64,000 bases of DNA, from the NCBI GenBank assembly GCA_015061115.1, contig SUXE01000012.1, forward strand, positions 88,172-152,171, read 5' to 3'. The DNA comes from Bacteroidales bacterium (GTDB lineage: Bacteria > Bacteroidota > Bacteroidia > Bacteroidales > Paludibacteraceae). The notes beneath the pieces were generated by a model that saw only the letters and a program-made list of their open reading frames with translations, made no database searches and had not been told where the DNA came from. The translations under genes were made by a program, and so were the position numbers. The number at the start of each line of letters is the position of its first letter. Position 1 is the stretch's first letter. This document shows positions 8,829 to 17,422 of this stretch, piece by piece.

Positions 8829-8840
8829 ATGCTAAATTAG
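8806..8840. repeat. Heptamer repeat array (5 units)
   Basis: aaattct, aaattct, aaatgca, aaatgct, aaattag in exact 7-bp phase. It lies in the divergent region between aspartate kinase and aspartate aminotransferase. Confidence 0.8.
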
Positions 8841-8993
8841 TTGGTGATGGCGGTCGTTTAACCATTTCTTAGTGATTGAGAAAGTCCAAAATGTAATTTG
8901 GGTGTCAAAAATCAAGAAAAAGGCCTGTTTTTTACGCAAAAAGTCAGAAAAAGCAAGAATTTCGGAAAAAAACGAAAAAAAATGTCAAAATTG

Positions 8994-9024
8994 TTGTTGC
9001 GTAACATAAAAGAGTGTAATTTTG
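8994..9024 (+). promoter_or_regulatory. Promoter of aspartate aminotransferase
   Basis: TTG at 8994-8996, 20-nt spacer, TAATTTTG (perfect TAnnTTTG) at 9017-9024. Its position decides the start codon of the downstream gene: ATG 9069, not an in-frame ATG at 8898. Confidence 0.65.
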
Positions 9025-9068
9025 CAGTCGATAATGTATGTTTATTACACAAATTTAGAAAAAGAAAA

Positions 9069-10265
9069 ATGAATCAAGTTTCAGATCGTTTGGCAGCAAT
9101 GTCGCCATCAGCGACTTTAGCTATGTCTCAGAAGAGCAGTGAGTTGAAAGCTCAGGGTGTAGATGTCATCAACCTAAGTGTTGGAGAGCCAGATTTCACC
9201 ACCCCAACCCACATCAAGGAGGCTGCTAAGAAGGCTATCGACGACAATTTTTCTTTTTATTCACCAGTGACTGGTTACGCTACTCTTCGTAACGCAATCT
9301 GCCAGAAGCTTAAGAAAGAGAACAATCTTGAGTTTACTCCAGATCAGATCGTTTGTTCGAACGGTGCAAAGCAGTCTGTATGTAATGTAATCCTTTCTAT
9401 CATCAGCAAGGGCGACGAGGTTATCGTTCCAGCTCCATACTGGGTTAGCTACATCGAAATGGTGAAGTTGGCAGAGGGAACAAATGTAATTGTCGAGGCT
9501 GGTCTTGACCAGAACTTCAAGATCACTGCAGAGCAGCTTGAGAAGGCAATCACACCAAAGACAAAGGCTCTTATCCTTTGTTCTCCATCAAACCCTACTG
9601 GCGCAGTATATTCAAAGGCTGAACTTCAGGCTTTGGCTGCTGTTATTGAGAAGCATCCAAATGTGTTTGTTATCGCTGACGAGATCTACGAGCACATCAA
9701 CTATGTAGGCAAGCACGAGAGCATCGCTCAGTTTGAGAGCATCCGCGACCGTGTCGTTATCATCAACGGTGTATCTAAAGGATACGCTATGACAGGATGG
9801 CGTCTTGGTTGGATCGCCGCTCCACTTTGGATCGCAAAGGCTTGTTCAAAGCTACAGGGTCAGTATACTTCTGGTCCATGTTCAATCGCACAGAAGGCAT
9901 CTGAGGCAGCATACCTAGGTGATCAGACATGTGTTGAGACAATGCGTCAGGCATTTGAGAGACGCCGTGACCTAGTGATCAGCTTGGTTAAGGAGATCAA
10001 AGGTTTGAAGGTTACAGTTCCAGAGGGTGCATTCTACGTGTTCCCTGAGTGCAAGAGCTTCTTCGGAAAGAAGACTCCTAAGGGCGACGTTATCGCAAAC
10101 GCTAATGATTTGGCTATGTACATCTTGATGGAAGGTCATGTAGCTTGTGTGTCTGGTGACGCATTCGGTGATAAGAACTGCATCCGTATGTCTTACGCTA
10201 CATCAGAGGAGAACATCAAGGAGGCATTCCGCAGAATCAAGGAGTGTCTTGATGCAATCAAGTAA
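9069..10265 (+). CDS. Pyridoxal-phosphate aspartate aminotransferase (class I, AspAT type)
   Basis: 398 aa, cytoplasmic. Transfers the amino group between aspartate and 2-oxoglutarate. Seen: INLSVGEPDFTTPTHI near the N-terminus, LILCSPSNPTGAVYS (the NPTG motif), VIADEIYEHI (Asp and Tyr that hold PLP), GVSKGYAMTGWRLGWIAAP with the catalytic lysine, and a C-terminal CIRMSYATSEENI containing the substrate-binding arginine. The start at MNQVSDRLAAMSP matches the family N-terminus; a 57-codon upstream extension contains the predicted promoter and is rejected. Codon use is strongly biased, as in highly expressed genes. Confidence 0.93.
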   Translation: MNQVSDRLAAMSPSATLAMSQKSSELKAQGVDVINLSVGEPDFTTPTHIKEAAKKAIDDNFSFYSPVTGYATLRNAICQKLKKENNLEFTPDQIVCSNGAKQSVCNVILSIISKGDEVIVPAPYWVSYIEMVKLAEGTNVIVEAGLDQNFKITAEQLEKAITPKTKALILCSPSNPTGAVYSKAELQALAAVIEKHPNVFVIADEIYEHINYVGKHESIAQFESIRDRVVIINGVSKGYAMTGWRLGWIAAPLWIAKACSKLQGQYTSGPCSIAQKASEAAYLGDQTCVETMRQAFERRRDLVISLVKEIKGLKVTVPEGAFYVFPECKSFFGKKTPKGDVIANANDLAMYILMEGHVACVSGDAFGDKNCIRMSYATSEENIKEAFRRIKECLDAIK

Positions 10266-10286
10266 TTGATTTTTACAAGATATCGG

Positions 10287-10318
10287 AAGGAGACGTGAAT
10301 ATTCACGTCTCCTTTTTA
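10287..10318 (+). terminator. Intrinsic terminator after aspartate aminotransferase
   Basis: Perfect 14-bp inverted repeat AAGGAGACGTGAAT / ATTCACGTCTCCTT followed by a T-rich tail. Confidence 0.9.
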
Positions 10319-10494
10319 ATTTATTTTTCGGGTATCGCAAGCGGATTTTATTTTGGGGAATCTGACTCCGAAATTTGTATGGTTGGAAAATGAGGATTGC
10401 AAATTGCGGAACGCCCTTGCCTTCTCCACTTCCGCAAACCTGTAGTGTGAGCTGAACAATACTCAATATTAATAAATTAAACTGTTTCTATATT

Positions 10495-11628
10495 ATGGAA
10501 AACATCTCCTTTTGGCTTTACATGTTAATGTATGTTGTTGTTTTGGGAATAGCCTGGTTCTTGGTTGGGAAATTCAATCAGGAATATAAATTGTATTGTA
10601 AGTTTTCGAAAGGAGATGAGATGCTTAAGTTGATGGCTAAAGACCCTCTTCGTTTCCATAACAGTATCGTCTATTTGATGGTTTGTGCCATGCATTCAAA
10701 TTACTCTTCATTGCAATATGATAAACTGAAAATGATCGTACGTTATATATGTGAGGTCTGTCCCGTCGTTTATCAGAAAGAGATGTTGGTAAATTTGAAA
10801 AAGTTAATCGGAGATGAAGAACTTAGAAATAGGTTTAGTGGAGATAAACCAATTATCAACATTGATTATTTTTTGGAAGGAAAGCCAGATTTCATAAAAA
10901 AGTTTATTACTGGAAATGTCTTCTCTCTGAATGGAGTTGGTTTGGCGGAGGAAATGTCTAAAATTTTGACAGAAAAAGATAAAATCTATCTTATGTACCT
11001 CCTATTCCGTGTCGCTACAGCCAATGGCAAATTCACAACGACAGGAACAGAATCATCTTTAGTTGTGATGAACAACTTGTGTGTGAATGGTTTAGGGATA
11101 GATAAAGGAAAATTAGATCTTTTGATTCAACACTACACAAATAATAATATTCAAGGATGGTACGACGAACAATTTGGAAATACAGGAGGTCTTTATCCAT
11201 TGTTTTACGACCAAATGGGAGATATTTTCCGTACTGAAGACAAATCTTTTGCGTTTGTGGATCAAGTGAAAGATACTGCAATGACGACGTCGGTTTATTT
11301 ATTAATTTTATTAATTTTTATTCTGAATTTCATAATGTATATTGTGATTTTAGTTTGGGAACATTCTACAATGTTTGGCAATGGTCATTGGTGGTTGTTT
11401 TATTTAGGAATTATATCTTATATTTTTCTTCTTTGTTTTATTGGACAAGGATATAATCATAAATTTGAATCTGCACAATATTATCTTTTAAGAACAATAA
11501 AAGAAAATAAGTGGCAGATAAGAAATCTAATCATTTGTTCTGTATATTCTCTATTTATCACATTTTCCATTCTTTGGTGCGTGTCGTATTTATTATTCTT
11601 GGACGGATATAAATTATGGTGGATATGA
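10495..11628 (+). CDS. Membrane protein with two TerB-like helical modules (paralog 1, short form)
   Basis: 377 aa. One N-terminal helix (about 6-25), a soluble region with two similar helical modules (about 50-110 and 160-230), then three membrane helices (about 268-290, 300-322, 340-365), ending right after the last. The second module reads YLLFRVATANGKFTTTGTES followed by LNNLCVNGL-type sequence, the A-N/D-G-x-x-T pattern of TerB-fold proteins. Paralogous to the next two genes but lacking their C-terminal extracellular domain. The TerB link is by motif and helix pattern only. Function unknown. Confidence 0.6.
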   Translation: MENISFWLYMLMYVVVLGIAWFLVGKFNQEYKLYCKFSKGDEMLKLMAKDPLRFHNSIVYLMVCAMHSNYSSLQYDKLKMIVRYICEVCPVVYQKEMLVNLKKLIGDEELRNRFSGDKPIINIDYFLEGKPDFIKKFITGNVFSLNGVGLAEEMSKILTEKDKIYLMYLLFRVATANGKFTTTGTESSLVVMNNLCVNGLGIDKGKLDLLIQHYTNNNIQGWYDEQFGNTGGLYPLFYDQMGDIFRTEDKSFAFVDQVKDTAMTTSVYLLILLIFILNFIMYIVILVWEHSTMFGNGHWWLFYLGIISYIFLLCFIGQGYNHKFESAQYYLLRTIKENKWQIRNLIICSVYSLFITFSILWCVSYLLFLDGYKLWWI

Positions 11629-11654
11629 TACAGAATGGCGAATTTATCGTCGTA

Positions 11655-11689
11655 TTGTGGGGATGTTTGTGTGATATTTAGTAAATTTG
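11655..11689 (+). promoter_or_regulatory. Promoter of TerB-like paralog 2
   Basis: TTG at 11655-11657, 24-nt spacer, TAAATTTG at 11682-11689. The context TAGTAAATTTG is identical to that before paralog 3, so the promoter seems to have been duplicated with the gene. Confidence 0.5.
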
Positions 11690-11741
11690 CTTTGATATAG
11701 ATGCAGAATATGTGTCTTTCTGATTTAATCATATTTTTATT

Positions 11742-13283
11742 ATGGAAAATTATTTTTATGTTATTTGTCTGATTTCGTTTGCTATAGTCTTCGGTATAGC
11801 CTATTATTTGATCAATCGTATCAATAAGGAGATGGAACTTTACAATCTGTTTTCGAAAGATGACAGTATGCGCAAGTTGATGGCGAACGATCCAAAACGA
11901 TTCCATATCAGCATCGTCTACCTGATGACATATATGACACGCTCGAATGGAGACAATGTGCAGAGAGATAAATTGGAGATGATTGTCCGCTATATCCGTG
12001 AGGTTATTCCACAAGAATATCATAAAGATGCGATAGAAGCACTCAAATATCTTACAGATCGAGAGAAAGGAAGTGGAAAACATAGAAGGACCGAATCTTT
12101 GGTGGATGTGGATGCTTTTATGAGAGGGGCTTCATGTATTAAAAGTGGAGATAATTCGTTCCATTATGAGCATGATCTTCATGGCAGGAGAATGGCTGCG
12201 GAGTTAGCTTCATATATGACGGAGGATGACCGCATGTATGTGATGTATCTGCTCTACCGTCTTGCCATAGCAGATGGCATTATAACAACAGATGGCAGCA
12301 AATCAGAGATGTATATGTTGAACAGATTGTGTGTCAATGGATTGAAGATTGATAAAAATGAACTTTCCCATCTGATAAACGCATTTAAAAACGGTAACGA
12401 CAAAATGTGGTATGACCAACATTTCTTTAACAAAGAGGATTTCTATCCGTCGTCGGATGTGTTGGCTGATATATTCCGTATGGATATGTCATCATTGTCG
12501 TTATTAGACAAGGAGGTTCCAAAAACATCTGTATTAGGTTCTATTCATATTGCATTGATTGGAATTTGTTTCCTTTCCTTCGGAATGTTTTTTGTGTTTA
12601 ATAATTATGAAGCCGATTTGATGGGAGATGTCTATCCTACATGGATTTTTATAGTTGGATTGATTTCTGCGATTATATTGCTGATTGTCGTGTGTAGTGT
12701 GAATCTTGAGTTGGAATCCTCATTGGTTCCTGTGCTACGAACAAAAATAGAGAACTATCTTCAACGAAGAGGTATAATCGTATCTTCTGTCCTTTCTGTT
12801 ATTTTTGTGTTTTCTCTTCTATGGGAAGCCTCCAACACGTTGTTTCTTGTGGGAAATGAAATTTTCAGCAATTCAGAGCCTATTGTTGTTACGACGCCTG
12901 TGACTGATACTTATACAACAACGACCCGTAGCAAGAATCGTACAACCACACATTATCATGTGAGATTCCCTAAGGTTTCGTTTTTGAACAAGAATATAGA
13001 AACAGAGGGCAAGAAGGAAGTTTCAGTTCCAAATAAACTATGTCTTCACATGTTGCTATGGCTTTCGTGCATGAAACTGAAAGGTGTGGAAAACACCAGA
13101 ACTATGACCTCATTGGAGGTAGACTATTCTTCTTATTCTAGAGCAAAAGGAAAGGACATACAGCTCTATTACAAAGCGGGCTATTTTGGGTTACTTTACT
13201 TTGACGGATATAGCCTGGTTGATAGAACGGATGATATTGGGACGGAAGTTCCTATTGATGATTTTGAGACGGTTGAAAATTGA
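11742..13283 (+). CDS. Membrane protein with two TerB-like modules and a C-terminal domain (paralog 2)
   Basis: 513 aa. Helix 1 at about 5-25; module 1 (about 50-105, contains FHISIVYLMTYMTRSNGD and an EMIVRYIREV helix); module 2 (about 150-225, YVMYLLYRLAIADGIITTDG then LNRLCVNGLKIDKNEL), matching the ADGxIT signature of TerB-like folds; three membrane helices (about 265-290, 298-320, 340-368); then a roughly 140-residue beta-rich tail beginning with a Thr-rich linker. The strong identity with paralog 3 shows recent tandem duplication. The topology puts the TerB-like modules and the tail on opposite ends of the membrane region. No catalytic residues recognised. Confidence 0.6.
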   Translation: MENYFYVICLISFAIVFGIAYYLINRINKEMELYNLFSKDDSMRKLMANDPKRFHISIVYLMTYMTRSNGDNVQRDKLEMIVRYIREVIPQEYHKDAIEALKYLTDREKGSGKHRRTESLVDVDAFMRGASCIKSGDNSFHYEHDLHGRRMAAELASYMTEDDRMYVMYLLYRLAIADGIITTDGSKSEMYMLNRLCVNGLKIDKNELSHLINAFKNGNDKMWYDQHFFNKEDFYPSSDVLADIFRMDMSSLSLLDKEVPKTSVLGSIHIALIGICFLSFGMFFVFNNYEADLMGDVYPTWIFIVGLISAIILLIVVCSVNLELESSLVPVLRTKIENYLQRRGIIVSSVLSVIFVFSLLWEASNTLFLVGNEIFSNSEPIVVTTPVTDTYTTTTRSKNRTTTHYHVRFPKVSFLNKNIETEGKKEVSVPNKLCLHMLLWLSCMKLKGVENTRTMTSLEVDYSSYSRAKGKDIQLYYKAGYFGLLYFDGYSLVDRTDDIGTEVPIDDFETVEN

Positions 13284-13303
13284 GAATAAAGTCAGATTAT
13301 GAA

Positions 13304-13343
13304 TTGATTTGTTTTATAATTAGTAAATTTGACTTTAGATTTG
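13304..13343 (+). promoter_or_regulatory. Promoter region of TerB-like paralog 3
   Basis: Two overlapping candidates: TAAATTTG at 13324-13331 (17 nt after TTG 13304-13306) and TAGATTTG at 13336-13343 (24 nt after TTTG 13308-13311). Homologous to the region before paralog 2. Confidence 0.45.
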
Positions 13344-13393
13344 TAAAGACGTGAATGTTTGCGTCTTTATTTCTTATTTTTTATTTTGAAATC

Positions 13394-15016
13394 ATGGTAC
13401 AATATTTCTTTATCTTATACATCGTATTCTATGCTATTGCGATAGGCATCTCTGCTTATTTGATTATTCATATCAAAAAGGAATATGATCTGTACCGTCT
13501 TTTTTCTGGAGATAAAGAGAAAATGCGTGCCATGTTGTCAAAGGATGCCAAACGTTTCCATATCAGCATCGTCTACCTGATGACATATCTGACCAGATCG
13601 AATAGTGAGTATAAGGTCCAGCATGATAAATTGGAAATGATACTTCGTTATATCATTGAGGTGATTCCTCTTGAATATCAGGTAGATGCAGTTAAAGCCC
13701 TAAAATATCTTACTGATAGAGTGAAAAAAAGTGGAAAAAGTACAGTGACGGAATCTATAGTTGATGTAAAACTGTTCAAAAAAGGAAACTATCAGTATTG
13801 CATTAAACATGGAGATGATTCATACCATTATTCTCATGATATTCATGGGAAACGAATGGCTGAAGAGTTGGCTCTTTATTTGCCGGAAGACGATCGTATG
13901 TATGTGATGTATCTGCTCTATCGCCTCACTATTCTTGATGGAATAATAACAACAGACAGCTCGGACTCAGAAATGGATATGTTGGTGAGTCTGTGTGTTG
14001 ATGGGTTGAAGATAGACAAAAGCGATTTTGATGAGTTGATCCATGAATTTGCCACAAGAAATGATCAAATATGGTATGATAAACATTTTGCAGGTAAAAA
14101 TGACCGTTATCCATCGTCAGATCTATTGGCGAATGTCTTCCGCGTAGATATTGATGAATTGGCTTCTTTGAAACACAAGGTCATTAAGACTTCTTATTTA
14201 AGTCCAATTCAGATTGTGTTGGTCGTTTCTTGTTGTGTTATAGTGCTCTTATTTAAGGCGTATTCTTTATGGGATACTATAACAGATGTCTATCCTTCAT
14301 GGGTAAGCTATACAACATGGATAGCTCTTTTATTGGGATTCTTTACAATATTTATAGAACCAGGAGAATCGGATTATATACCAGTGTTAATGACAGCTGT
14401 CGAGGGGCGTAAGCAAAGAAATGGTTTTATTCTGTCATTGATTTTTTCGACTATTTTTATTTTTATGCTAATGTTTGGAACGTCTAATTTATTATTGAGA
14501 ATTGGAAACGAGACATTCGCAAATCCCAAAGACTCATTTCAGGTGACGGTACCAGTGACTGGGACTCATCAAGTAGGTCATAATCATGTTAATAAAAGAT
14601 TCAGACTAAGAGGAAGACGTCATCAAAATAATTGTTATGTTGATTTTCCTGAGATATCTTTTTCCGACATTAAAATTCCTGAAGTGTCAGGTAAGAAGAC
14701 GGAAATATCATATCTGAATTCATTATGTTTGAATTCTCTGCCTTGGTTGTCTGGATTGGATTTGTTTGGAATTGGTTATTTTGAAAAGATGACATCCAGA
14801 TCTGTACCAACAGATGTTTATTATAATATATCCTATGAAAATGTGCCATCCGAATCTACACCAATAAATATTTGTTATCATATAACTGAAGGAAAGTATT
14901 ATATTAAACTGAATTTTGTGGTGGGATATTTTGGCTTGGTTTACCATGATACGTATCAAATTATGGATCATAATGATGATGAGAACGTTGTGGTTGATTC
15001 TGAGTCTGATCAATAA
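13394..15016 (+). CDS. Membrane protein with two TerB-like modules and a C-terminal domain (paralog 3)
   Basis: 540 aa from the ATG at 13394 (MVQYFFILYIVFYAIAIG...), which aligns with the N-termini of the two preceding paralogs. An in-frame start 39 bp earlier would add residues absent from them and lies close to the promoter. Layout matches paralog 2: N-terminal helix, module 1, module 2 (YVMYLLYRLTILDGIITTDS), three membrane helices, beta-rich tail, here with a longer basic/His insert (RFRLRGRRHQNN) after the last helix. Function unknown. The next gene encodes a DUF2207 membrane protein on the same strand. Confidence 0.6.
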   Translation: MVQYFFILYIVFYAIAIGISAYLIIHIKKEYDLYRLFSGDKEKMRAMLSKDAKRFHISIVYLMTYLTRSNSEYKVQHDKLEMILRYIIEVIPLEYQVDAVKALKYLTDRVKKSGKSTVTESIVDVKLFKKGNYQYCIKHGDDSYHYSHDIHGKRMAEELALYLPEDDRMYVMYLLYRLTILDGIITTDSSDSEMDMLVSLCVDGLKIDKSDFDELIHEFATRNDQIWYDKHFAGKNDRYPSSDLLANVFRVDIDELASLKHKVIKTSYLSPIQIVLVVSCCVIVLLFKAYSLWDTITDVYPSWVSYTTWIALLLGFFTIFIEPGESDYIPVLMTAVEGRKQRNGFILSLIFSTIFIFMLMFGTSNLLLRIGNETFANPKDSFQVTVPVTGTHQVGHNHVNKRFRLRGRRHQNNCYVDFPEISFSDIKIPEVSGKKTEISYLNSLCLNSLPWLSGLDLFGIGYFEKMTSRSVPTDVYYNISYENVPSESTPINICYHITEGKYYIKLNFVVGYFGLVYHDTYQIMDHNDDENVVVDSESDQ

Positions 15017-15053
15017 TTTAGAAGTATTTTTTTCCGCTTAGTCATTTTTTAAC

Positions 15054-15061
15054 TAATTTTG
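15054..15061 (+). promoter_or_regulatory. -7 box before the DUF2207 gene
   Basis: TAATTTTG, 25 bp before the ATG. No good -33 match seen. Confidence 0.4.
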
Positions 15062-15086
15062 AAAGCTTTCTAAAAAAAGGGACTAA

Positions 15087-17120
15087 ATGATAAATTTTAA
15101 CAAAATGCGAAAGACCGCAGTAGTTGGAATACTGTTGGCGACAGCACCGTCTACTATATCCGCGTCGGAGATAGATACCATAGATATCAAGGTGGTGCTC
15201 GACTCTTTCGGCACTGCCCATGTGCAGGAACGTTGGAAGGTCGTTGTAGACAACAGCAATACCGAATGGTATATCTCGATGAAGAATTTCGGGAACATGG
15301 TGATTTCCGATTTCAAAGTTTACGACAACGATCAAAATTATTATCTTTCAGATGATTCCCCATGGAATGTTGATCGTTCGAGAGACGAGAAGGCTGGAAA
15401 ATGTGGTGTGAATGCTCTTCAAGGTAATGATTGTGAACTCTGTTGGGGAGTCGGTTCTTCCGGATCTCATTGTTGGACAGCTGAATACAAAATCAATGGT
15501 TTTGTGAAGAGATTCGACGATGGATGCGGATTCAATCACTGTTTTATAAACCACGACATGTCGGCTGGCCCTAAGTACACACGCACCACCATCTCAATGG
15601 CAGACTCTACCCCACTCTCTTTTGAGAATGCGCGCATCTGGGCATTCCGCTACAATGGCACTTGCAGATTTGTGGATGGCAAAGTTGTGGCTGAGAATAT
15701 AGAACCGTTGACAACAGACAACTCTATGGTTGTGATGTGTCTGTTCCCAAAAGATGCGTTCAATTCTCCAAACGTGGTGGCGGACACTATCGGCACAATG
15801 AAATGGCAGGCTCTTGAAGGCAGTGATTATCTGGAATCATATACAGAGGAAGAATATGCGGAAGGAAAGAATGTGTTGTGGAAAAACAATGAAGACCAGG
15901 ATCTCACATTCTGGGAGATAATTCTGCTTATTGTAATTTTTGTAGTTGGAGCATTGCTTTGTGCTATCGGCTATGGTTTGTTTTATCTTCTTGTTGCCGC
16001 TGTATTGTATTATGGATTCGGTCTGCTTTGGAATGTGGTCAGTCTACGTCCATTACGCATCTATCTCCGTCGCAAAAAACTGATGGAAGGTGCACAAAGC
16101 GAATATTTCAGGGCTGTTCCATTGAATGGCAATTTGAACAGAGCTTTCTATATTCTTGACGAAAACAACTATAAGATTCTTCCAAAAGACAAAGATGATC
16201 TGTATGCGGCATATCTGGTCAGACTGATGTGTTACAAGGCCATCTCCATTACGTCTACTGTAGAAAAAGGAAAGACGGTGAACCGCATGAAGATTGCAAG
16301 TGATGTTGATTGGAATAACGTGAAAGATGAAAATAAGGCAGATCTAAGATGCATGAAACTGATGTATAAGATTCTTAAAAATGCGTCGGGAAAGAATCTG
16401 ATTCTTGAGAAGGGAGAATTGAGAGCCTATCTTGATAAAAATAAAGGTGAAGCTAAAAGTCTGCTGAAAGCTGTTGAAAAGGAGAGTAAGAAAGAGTGTA
16501 CTCCACAAGAGTATCAGGAAGTTGTGGGATTGAAGAATTATCTGAATGATTTCTCTCATTTGGGTAGACGTGGGGTAAATGATGTAAAACCGTTGGATGG
16601 AAGTGATGAGAATGTATCCGAGTCGAATCTTCCTGTTGACAACGGTTATCAGAAAGACTATTCATATTCAAATGACGGAGAACAAAATTTGCTTCCAGAG
16701 AATAGTGAGGAAAGTACCACACCAGAACTTCAAAACACATCTGTTTCGACTGTCTATCAGAAAGATACCGCTCATGTAGACGCGAATGATGCCAGAGAGA
16801 AGAGGATGCTTGACGAGTATGAGACGAAGATGTGGGATGAGTATATTGTATTTGCTACCCTATACGGAATGGCGGATCAAGTCATAGAAGATTTGAAGGA
16901 ATACAGTCCAGACTATTTCACTACATCTATGTTAGGATCGCAGCTTATTGATGAGTCGGGAAATGTGGTGAGCGACTTTTCTTCGTTTACTGGAATCTCA
17001 AGTGTCAGTCATAGTATGTCATCACAATCGTCATCTTCAAGTTCCGGTGGCGGTGGTCGTTCGTCGTTTGGCGGCGGTGGTGGACACTCCGGTGGCGGCG
17101 GTGGCGGTGGCGGACGCTAA
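15087..17120 (+). CDS. DUF2207 family membrane protein with Gly-rich C-terminus
   Basis: 677 aa. Signal peptide (about 1-27), an extracytoplasmic DUF2207-type beta domain (about 28-200; begins IDTIDIKVVLDSFGTAHVQE with W-x-V segments), a long hydrophobic region near 272-320 (two helices), a cytoplasmic Lys/Glu-rich helical part, and a C-terminal Ser run followed by a Gly-rich tail (GGGGRSSFGGGGGHSGGG). This domain order and the glycine tail are characteristic of DUF2207/YciQ-like proteins, whose function is not established. A second ATG 18 bp downstream (MRKTAVV) would give a more usual signal peptide. The gene follows three TerB-like membrane paralogs by 70 bp. A strong hairpin terminator follows. 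Confidence 0.8.
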   Translation: MINFNKMRKTAVVGILLATAPSTISASEIDTIDIKVVLDSFGTAHVQERWKVVVDNSNTEWYISMKNFGNMVISDFKVYDNDQNYYLSDDSPWNVDRSRDEKAGKCGVNALQGNDCELCWGVGSSGSHCWTAEYKINGFVKRFDDGCGFNHCFINHDMSAGPKYTRTTISMADSTPLSFENARIWAFRYNGTCRFVDGKVVAENIEPLTTDNSMVVMCLFPKDAFNSPNVVADTIGTMKWQALEGSDYLESYTEEEYAEGKNVLWKNNEDQDLTFWEIILLIVIFVVGALLCAIGYGLFYLLVAAVLYYGFGLLWNVVSLRPLRIYLRRKKLMEGAQSEYFRAVPLNGNLNRAFYILDENNYKILPKDKDDLYAAYLVRLMCYKAISITSTVEKGKTVNRMKIASDVDWNNVKDENKADLRCMKLMYKILKNASGKNLILEKGELRAYLDKNKGEAKSLLKAVEKESKKECTPQEYQEVVGLKNYLNDFSHLGRRGVNDVKPLDGSDENVSESNLPVDNGYQKDYSYSNDGEQNLLPENSEESTTPELQNTSVSTVYQKDTAHVDANDAREKRMLDEYETKMWDEYIVFATLYGMADQVIEDLKEYSPDYFTTSMLGSQLIDESGNVVSDFSSFTGISSVSHSMSSQSSSSSSGGGGRSSFGGGGGHSGGGGGGGGR

Positions 17121-17124
17121 ATTA

Positions 17125-17178
17125 ATTCATAATTCGTAATTCATAATTCGTAATTGTTGGGAAATACATCTGAGGAAT
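17125..17178 (+). repeat. Dispersed repeat copy A: heptamers plus conserved 20-bp core
   Basis: attcata/attcgta units (four, 17125-17152) followed by the core gggaaatacatctgaggaat at 17159-17178. Three more copies of this core occur at 58237, 60099 and 61169, all in the same orientation and each preceded by the same kind of heptamers. Confidence 0.8.
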
Positions 17179-17196
17179 TTATTTTGAATTTATATT

Positions 17197-17250
17197 AGGC
17201 CATGGTAGCGATTCGATTGATAACGAATCCCTACCATGGCCTGTTGTTTT
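17197..17250 (+). terminator. Large hairpin terminator after the DUF2207 gene
   Basis: A 12-bp perfect stem AGGCCATGGTAG / CTACCATGGCCT (17197-17208 and 17231-17242), extended inward by GATTCG/CGAATC pairs, and followed by GTTGTTTT. The motif CCATGGTAGCGATTCG resembles the CCACGGTAGCGATTCG end of dispersed repeat copy C, so the hairpin may be part of that element. Confidence 0.75.
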
Positions 17251-17339
17251 AAATGTACCACGGTATGTGAAAGTTATATATTTTGATGCCATTTTGTTTT
17301 ATTCAACATATAACACGAAAATATTTTTGGGTAAATTTG

Positions 17340-17368
17340 TTTGAATAAATCAATTTTTTCTATATTCG
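17340..17368 (+). promoter_or_regulatory. Promoter of the lipoprotein array
   Basis: TTTG at 17340-17343, 17-nt spacer, TATATTCG at 17361-17368 (one mismatch to TAnnTTTG). No comparable box was found in the short spacers between the array genes, so this may drive all five. Confidence 0.45.
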
Positions 17369-17422
17369 CAACGATAATAAATAATAGGGTTCGGGCATTT
17401 ATGCCCATAAATTATTAATCTT

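Noticed and set aside
8898..9068. 57-codon N-terminal extension of the aspartate aminotransferase
   Set aside because: It contains the predicted promoter (8994-9024), is Lys-rich and unlike the family N-terminus; the ATG at 9069 is used.
11629..11741. Frameshifted tail of TerB-like paralog 1
   Set aside because: None of the frames after the stop resembles the tails of paralogs 2 and 3.
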